10,592 bases of DNA from Bacteroidia bacterium (GTDB taxonomy: Bacteria; Bacteroidota; Bacteroidia; Flavobacteriales; Flavobacteriaceae), in the NCBI GenBank assembly GCA_018679315.1, contig JAHHLF010000345.1, positions 1 to 10,592 of the forward strand. Direction: 5' to 3'. The translations under genes and the position numbers were made by a program. Each line of letters starts with the position of its first letter. Position 1 is the first letter of the stretch. Under the pieces are notes generated by a model, which searched no databases, was not told the origin of the DNA, and was given only the letters and a program-made list of their open reading frames with translations. This document shows positions 6,335 through 10,592 of the stretch, one piece after another.

Positions 6335-7312
6335 ATGAAAAAGAACATTGCCATACTAATGGGAGGGTATTCCAGCGAATATGATATCTCCATAAGAAGT
6401 GGAAATGTTGTTTCCCGCAACCTCAACCCGGAATTATATGAGGTATATGAGGTTATCATATCCAAAGAATCATGGTATGTAGATCTGGGAGATGGAAAAT
6501 CGGTTCCCATCAACAGGCATGATTTTTCTTTTGCTTCAGGTGCGGATACGATTCATTTTGATTGTGTTTTTAATGCCATTCACGGAACACCAGGTGAAGA
6601 TGGGCTTATGCAAGCTTATTTTGAACTTCTAGGAATTCCACAAACCAGCTGTGGTTGCTACCAGGCAGCTCTGACATTTAATAAGCGTGATCTGCTTAAA
6701 GTACTTCAGTCTTATGATATACCAGCAGCGCGTTCCTATTCTTTAAATCAGGGAGATCCGATCGATAAGGCAGCAATCATTGACACGGTGGGACTGCCAT
6801 GTTTTGTTAAAGCAAACCGGGCTGGAAGCAGCTATGGTATTACCAAGGTATATGAAATAGGAGATTTGGAAGCAGCTATAGATCATGCATTCACAGAAGA
6901 CCACCAGGTGTTGATAGAGGCCTTTCTGGAAGGTACAGAAGTTTCTGTTGGGGTCATTACCCTTAATGGTGAAACCACTGTTCTGCCTGTTACCGAGATC
7001 GTATCGGAAAATGACTTCTTTGATTTTGAAGCCAAATACCAGGGAGCTTCCGATGAAATTACACCTGCCCGAATTAGCCAGGTACAACTACAAAATGTGC
7101 AGGCGATCGCTAAAAAAGTTTATGATCTTTTAGAGATGAAAGGATATACACGCAGCGAATTTATATTTAAAGGCGATACGCCCTATTTGCTGGAAGTCAA
7201 TACAACACCCGGACTAACGGAAGAGAGTATTCTCCCAAAACAAGCAGCAGCGGCCGGGCTATCGCTCAGGGAGCTCTTTGAAAGTTCAATCATTGAGGCA
7301 TTGAGAAAATAA
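6335..7312 (+). CDS. ddl: D-alanine--D-alanine ligase
   Basis: A 325-residue ATP-grasp ligase that joins two D-alanines for the peptidoglycan stem peptide, in the cytosol. Visible motifs: the N-terminal substrate loop GGYSSEYDIS (residues 10-19); HGTPGEDG (83-90); FVKANRAGSSYGI (157-169), with ATP-contact Lys159 and the SSYG loop; EAFLEGTEVSVGV (195-207); the omega-loop FEAKYQG (231-237), whose Lys-Tyr pair is the feature of true D-Ala-D-Ala ligases rather than the D-Ala-D-lactate type; and LLEVNTTPGLT (285-295), with Mg ligands Glu287 and Asn289. The usual Asp of the first metal site appears as Glu275 (GYTRSEF), which keeps the charge. It starts at ATG following a 155-bp divergent intergenic region shared with the PASTA gene. 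coaD follows 28 bp downstream, so the two are probably co-transcribed. Confidence 0.97.
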   Translation: MKKNIAILMGGYSSEYDISIRSGNVVSRNLNPELYEVYEVIISKESWYVDLGDGKSVPINRHDFSFASGADTIHFDCVFNAIHGTPGEDGLMQAYFELLGIPQTSCGCYQAALTFNKRDLLKVLQSYDIPAARSYSLNQGDPIDKAAIIDTVGLPCFVKANRAGSSYGITKVYEIGDLEAAIDHAFTEDHQVLIEAFLEGTEVSVGVITLNGETTVLPVTEIVSENDFFDFEAKYQGASDEITPARISQVQLQNVQAIAKKVYDLLEMKGYTRSEFIFKGDTPYLLEVNTTPGLTEESILPKQAAAAGLSLRELFESSIIEALRK

Positions 7313-7340
7313 GTACCTTTAATCAGCATATCCTAAGTAC

Positions 7341-7793
7341 ATGAAACGCGCAATTTTTCCTGGCTCTTTCGATCCCATAACACTCGGTCATTATGACATT
7401 ATCAAACGGGGGATTTCCTTATTTGATGAATTGGTCATCGCCATTGGGGTTAATACAGATAAGAAATATATGTTTTCTCTGGAGGACCGCATGAAATTTG
7501 TATCCGAGGCGTTTAAGGACGAATCCAAGGTATCGGTGGTTTCTTATGAAGGTTTGACGGTTGACTTTGCCAAGGAAAAGGATGCCCAGTTTATTTTAAG
7601 AGGCTTGAGAAATCCGGCAGATTTTGAGTTTGAAAAAGCAATTGCACACACAAACCGACGACTTTCGGATATTGAAACTGTGTTTCTGCTTACCTCCTCC
7701 GGGAAGTCATACATCAGTTCCTCTATCGTAAGAGATGTAATTAAGAATGGGGGCGATTACTCACTTTTAGTGCCCGATTCTGTGAAAGCATAG
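7341..7793 (+). CDS. coaD: phosphopantetheine adenylyltransferase
   Basis: A 150-residue cytosolic nucleotidyltransferase that moves AMP from ATP to 4'-phosphopantetheine, giving dephospho-CoA, the penultimate step of CoA synthesis. The (H/T)xGH-superfamily motif GSFDPITLGH (residues 8-17) is intact with catalytic His17; RGLRNPADFEFE (87-98) supplies the conserved arginines; NRRLSDIETVFL (105-116) and the ISSSIVRDV motif (125-133) complete the family pattern. Length is close to the usual 155-165. The start MKRAIFPGSFDP is canonical. It lies 28 bp after ddl; a 7-base direct repeat TAAGTAC occurs at the ddl stop (7310-7316) and immediately before this ATG (7334-7340). Confidence 0.98.
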   Translation: MKRAIFPGSFDPITLGHYDIIKRGISLFDELVIAIGVNTDKKYMFSLEDRMKFVSEAFKDESKVSVVSYEGLTVDFAKEKDAQFILRGLRNPADFEFEKAIAHTNRRLSDIETVFLLTSSGKSYISSSIVRDVIKNGGDYSLLVPDSVKA

Positions 7794-7838
7794 ACATAAT
7801 GAAGTCGACAGCCATCCCATTTTAGTCGAAAATCAATC

Positions 7839-9590
7839 ATGAAAAGACTGATACTTATTCTAACCATAGCAGGTTTTCTTTCTTGTGAATCTGTACCAGA
7901 AGAAAAATCAGAGGTTTTTAAAACATACTTTGAGTTAACGGAAGAGCAGGAGACCCCGCCCTATGAAGAGGTGATCTCTTTCTACAAAGAGCTCGCAAGG
8001 GAATATGCTTCTGTCAATATTCAGACTATCGGTGAGACAGACAGCGGGTATCCGTTACATATTGTCACATTTAATCCCGAAGCGGATTTTAACTTCCAGC
8101 GCATAAGGGAAGATAAATTGATACTGCTGATCAATAACGGAATTCATCCGGGGGAAAGTGATGGTATAGATGCCAGCATGCTTTTGTTTCGCGATTTTGC
8201 TACAGAAAAGATCAAGGCCCCGGAAGGCACTGTAGTGGTCGCCATTCCTGTGTATAATATTGGCGGAGCGCTCAACAGAAATTCAAGCACAAGGGTAAAT
8301 CAGAATGGCCCAAAGGAATACGGATTCAGGGGGAATGCCAGAAATTATGACCTCAACAGGGATTTTATTAAGAATGATACAAAGAATGCCAGGTCCTTTG
8401 CCCGTATCTACCATCTGGTGCAACCCGATGTATTTATAGATACCCATGTGAGCAATGGCGCTGATTATCAATACACGCTTACACATCTGTTTACCCAACA
8501 TGATAAATTGGGAGGTGATTTGGGAGCCTTTGTCGATAATACATTCAGACCCCAACTGGAGGTCGCACTCAGTGAAGAAGGATGGGACATGACTCCATAT
8601 GTGAATGTCTTTAACAGGCCACCACAAGAAGGATTCTCAAAATTCCTTGACCACCCTCGATACTCGACCGGGTATACAGCGCTTTGGCATACCTTGGGAT
8701 TTATGATCGAAACGCATATGCTCAAGCCATATCCCAAAAGGGTTTGGGGAACCTACGAAGTTTTGAAACAAGCTATTGCGCTTTCAGACCAGCATAAGGA
8801 TACCATCAAAGAATTGCGACAGAATATGCGTGACTTGTTGCAGTCTATATCCCACTACCCGATCCGTTGGGCATTGGACAGTACAAAGATATCACGACTC
8901 AACTTTAAAGGGTATGAATCTGAAAGGGTATTAAGTGAGGTGACCGGATTGGAGCGTCTCAAATATGACCGTTCTAAACCCTTTACAACCTATGTAGCCT
9001 TATATGATGGCTATAAAGTCATTGATTCAATCGCAATCCCTGAGGGTTACATTATACCAAAAGGATGGGAACACATACTGGATTTGATGAGTAGCAATGG
9101 CATAGAGTCTCGGCTTATCAATAAGGATACACTCATGGAACTTGAAGTGTATACCATTGATTCATATGCTACATATTCCTCAGCTTATGAAGGCCATTAC
9201 CCGCACTATAATACGAGGGTAAAACCTAGAATGAGCAGGAAGCAGATTCATGCAGGAGATCACTTTATCCCGGCACAGCAACCCGGCATTAGATACCTGC
9301 TGGAAACACTGGAACCCGGATCAAATGACTCATTTTTTAACTGGAATTTCTTCGATGCGATTCTTCAGCAGAAAGAAGGTTTTTCACCTTATGTATTCGA
9401 AGATCTGGCATACGATTTTTTACAAGCCAATGATAGTATTGCTAAATCATTTAAACAAAAGAAAGAAGAAGATGAGGCTTTTAGGAATAATGGGTATGCC
9501 CAATTGAGGTGGATCTACGAACGTACTGATCACTATGAGGAGGCGCACCGTCAATACCCTGTTTACAGAGTTCCCAGTTCTGGGCAGTAG
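7839..9590 (+). CDS. M14-family zinc carboxypeptidase lipoprotein
   Basis: A 583-residue secreted peptidase of the M14 (carboxypeptidase A) superfamily. Residues 1-16 form a lipoprotein signal peptide with lipobox FLSC, giving Cys16 as the lipidated residue, so the enzyme should be anchored to the outer membrane. The M14 domain spans about 40-300: zinc ligands His103 and Glu106 in HPGESDG, third ligand His203 in DTHVSNGADY, substrate-carboxylate contacts Asn173-Arg174 in DLNRDF, a possible Arg152 equivalent to Arg127 of carboxypeptidase A, and the likely general base Glu291 in GFMIETH. All key residues are present, so it is probably active. The C-terminal half (about 300-583) has no motif I recognise but looks globular and ends with a charged region (KQKKEEDEAF). 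It follows coaD by 45 bp on the same strand and could be read from the same transcript. Substrate unknown; peptide scavenging or cell-wall peptide trimming are both possible. Confidence 0.92.
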   Translation: MKRLILILTIAGFLSCESVPEEKSEVFKTYFELTEEQETPPYEEVISFYKELAREYASVNIQTIGETDSGYPLHIVTFNPEADFNFQRIREDKLILLINNGIHPGESDGIDASMLLFRDFATEKIKAPEGTVVVAIPVYNIGGALNRNSSTRVNQNGPKEYGFRGNARNYDLNRDFIKNDTKNARSFARIYHLVQPDVFIDTHVSNGADYQYTLTHLFTQHDKLGGDLGAFVDNTFRPQLEVALSEEGWDMTPYVNVFNRPPQEGFSKFLDHPRYSTGYTALWHTLGFMIETHMLKPYPKRVWGTYEVLKQAIALSDQHKDTIKELRQNMRDLLQSISHYPIRWALDSTKISRLNFKGYESERVLSEVTGLERLKYDRSKPFTTYVALYDGYKVIDSIAIPEGYIIPKGWEHILDLMSSNGIESRLINKDTLMELEVYTIDSYATYSSAYEGHYPHYNTRVKPRMSRKQIHAGDHFIPAQQPGIRYLLETLEPGSNDSFFNWNFFDAILQQKEGFSPYVFEDLAYDFLQANDSIAKSFKQKKEEDEAFRNNGYAQLRWIYERTDHYEEAHRQYPVYRVPSSGQ

Positions 9591-9597
9591 CCGATAT

Positions 9598-10188
9598 TCA
9601 AGCGTACCCAAATAACATACGGATATTCACATAGGAGTTTTCAAGAGCTTTTTGGATCTTCTTGGGGCCCATCCATTTTACCTTAGCTATTCCCTCGCTT
9701 TTTTGCCCTTTTAATTTGCCGTCATAGGAAGTTTTCATAGCAAACCAATGTACCTCTTTTAACCTATAAGTGCCCCCGCTTTTGAAGATATGATACGTTG
9801 TTTTTAAGTGGTTCTCTAATTTAAGGCCCTTAACTCCTGTTTCTTCTTCAACCTCGCGAATCGCTGCTTTTTCAAGAGATTCTCCTTTCTTTAATTTCCC
9901 TTTGGGCAGGTCCCATTTATCATTCCGATAAATGAAAAGTACTTTCCCTTTTTTATTCGTGACTACACCTCCGGCTGCTACCTGTAACGGTATTTTTTTT
10001 GTGAATTTCTTTAGTATCTCTTCGTGGTTGGGATGATATATATAGGCTTGTTTCAGTTTCTTGTTCGCCAGTGCATCAATAGCCGTTTGTATAGCATTCC
10101 CATTTAGCATATAGTAGTCCTGGTGGTTTGTGTCGGAAAGGTCGCTGGTGAGTATGAGGAGTGCATCTTTTACGAAAACTTTATACAT
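9598..10188 (-). CDS. Nudix hydrolase with N-terminal extension
   Basis: A 196-residue protein with a complete Nudix box, GX5EX7REUXEEXGU, at residues 97-119 (GKLKKGESLEKAAIREVEEE then TGV): Gly97, Glu103, Arg111, Glu112, Glu115 and Glu116 supply Mg binding and catalysis of nucleoside-diphosphate-linked substrates. The Nudix fold runs from about residue 68 (LQVAAGGVVTNKKG) to about 180. The first 65 or so residues (MYKVFVKDALLILTSD onward) precede the fold and are not a Nudix element. The frame is open to 10311, but those extra codons lie inside divergent pyrE. Two starts remain: ATG at 10197 (MSQMYK), overlapping the pyrE ATG by two bases, and ATG at 10188 (MYKVFVK). I prefer the second because flavobacterial relatives, as I recall them, begin MYKVF. 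Only seven bases separate its stop from the convergent peptidase gene. The substrate cannot be predicted. Confidence 0.92.
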   Translation of the reverse strand: MYKVFVKDALLILTSDLSDTNHQDYYMLNGNAIQTAIDALANKKLKQAYIYHPNHEEILKKFTKKIPLQVAAGGVVTNKKGKVLFIYRNDKWDLPKGKLKKGESLEKAAIREVEEETGVKGLKLENHLKTTYHIFKSGGTYRLKEVHWFAMKTSYDGKLKGQKSEGIAKVKWMGPKKIQKALENSYVNIRMLFGYA

Positions 10189-10191
10189 TTG
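10184..10191 (+). promoter_or_regulatory. candidate -7 promoter element for pyrE
   Basis: TACATTTG perfectly matches TAnnTTTG and ends five bases before the pyrE ATG, so transcription would start at or within a base or two of the start codon, giving a leaderless mRNA. No TTG lies at the -33 distance. It overlaps the start codon of the Nudix gene on the other strand. Motif-based only; it could be chance. Confidence 0.3.
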
Positions 10192-10195
10192 CGAC

Positions 10196-10592
10196 ATGAT
10201 TTTTGATTCGGAAACCGCTTCACGCACAGCAGAACTCCTCTTACAAATTAATGCAATTAAACTGAGACCCGAAAATCCATTCACATGGGCTTCCGGATGG
10301 AATTCACCCATCTACTGTGATAACCGGATCATCCTCTCTTATCCTCCAATTCGCAACTATATACGCGAAGAAATGAGTAAGCAGGTTGAGGCTCTCTATG
10401 GCAAGCCCAATGTGATCGCCGGAGTGGCTACAGGGGCTATTGGCATAGGGATGTTAGTGGCAGAATATATGGGGCTACCCTTTGTCTACGTGAGACCGAA
10501 AGCCAAGGAACACGGCAGACAAAATCAAGTCGAAGGCATGCTGGAACCTAATGCCCATGTTGTGGTTGTTGAAGACCTTATCAGTACAGGCA
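10196..10592 (+). CDS. pyrE: orotate phosphoribosyltransferase, N-terminal 132 residues (cut by right window edge)
   Basis: PyrE joins orotate to PRPP to make orotidine 5'-phosphate in de novo pyrimidine synthesis, in the cytosol as a dimer. The frame starts MIFDSETASRTAELLLQINA and remains open to the last base, so the gene continues outside the window (family length about 200-215). Recognisable elements: FTWASGWNSPIYCDNR (residues 29-44), the orotate- and PRPP-contact segment; GVATGAIGIG (76-85); the catalytic flexible loop VRPKAKEHGRQNQVEG (99-114) with its Lys, Glu and His; and the start of the PRPP-binding motif VVVVEDLISTG (122-132), where the window ends. The start is canonical for flavobacterial PyrE. 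It is head-to-head with the Nudix gene with seven bases or fewer between their start codons, so each promoter must lie inside the other's coding sequence. Confidence 0.96.
   Translation, partial: MIFDSETASRTAELLLQINAIKLRPENPFTWASGWNSPIYCDNRIILSYPPIRNYIREEMSKQVEALYGKPNVIAGVATGAIGIGMLVAEYMGLPFVYVRPKAKEHGRQNQVEGMLEPNAHVVVVEDLISTG

Noticed and set aside
6743..7087. 114-codon open frame antisense to ddl (and a similar one at 8283-8627 antisense to the peptidase gene)
   Set aside because: Both lie opposite conserved catalytic regions and have no family resemblance or start signals.
10198..10311. Longer start for the Nudix protein
   Set aside because: The added residues are antisense to the conserved N-terminus of PyrE.
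1..10592. Mobile elements, CRISPR arrays, toxin-antitoxin or phage-defence modules
   Set aside because: No transposase, integrase, regularly spaced repeats or defence-type domains were found; gene content and composition are uniform and typical of a core chromosomal region.

Overview
The window looks like chromosomal DNA from a member of the Bacteroidota, most likely the family Flavobacteriaceae. The evidence is the gene set (a Flavobacteria-type PEP carboxylase, a stand-alone two-PASTA membrane protein beside rluD, divergent ddl-coaD, and a Nudix gene head-to-head with pyrE), sparse Shine-Dalgarno sequences, a moderately AT-rich composition, and several copies of the Bacteroidota -7 promoter motif TAnnTTTG just upstream of genes. 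No mobile element, CRISPR array, tRNA, rRNA or sign of recent horizontal transfer was seen.

Layout. Positions 1-2262 (minus) hold the first 754 codons of phosphoenolpyruvate carboxylase, cut by the left edge. Positions 2357-3043 (minus) encode a uracil/hypoxanthine-DNA-glycosylase superfamily protein. It is divergent from a 43-codon gene at 3135-3266 (plus) for the small ribosomal protein bTHX, whose stop codon overlaps the stop codon of a convergent 121-residue putative lipoprotein (3263-3628, minus). Upstream of that lie yaaA (3685-4446), rluD (4564-5589) and a bitopic PASTA-domain protein (5592-6179), all minus; the last two are two bases apart and surely form an operon. A 155-bp intergenic region separates this block from the divergent plus-strand genes ddl (6335-7312), coaD (7341-7793) and an M14-family zinc carboxypeptidase lipoprotein (7839-9590). 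A convergent Nudix hydrolase (9598-10188, minus) follows, and it is head-to-head with pyrE (10196 to the right edge).

How the genes fit together. Most are core housekeeping functions: anaplerotic carbon fixation (ppc), CoA synthesis (coaD), pyrimidine synthesis (pyrE), D-Ala-D-Ala synthesis for peptidoglycan (ddl), 23S rRNA modification (rluD), ribosome structure (bTHX) and peroxide-damage protection (yaaA). The PASTA protein between rluD and ddl is the likely cell-wall-sensing member of the block.

I found no convincing new multigene system. The points most worth a second look are the divergent DNA glycosylase with an altered active-site motif, the kinase-less PASTA protein next to ddl, a cluster of inverted repeats upstream of yaaA, and two extremely tight gene junctions (overlapping stops at 3263-3266 and near-overlapping starts at 10186-10198).
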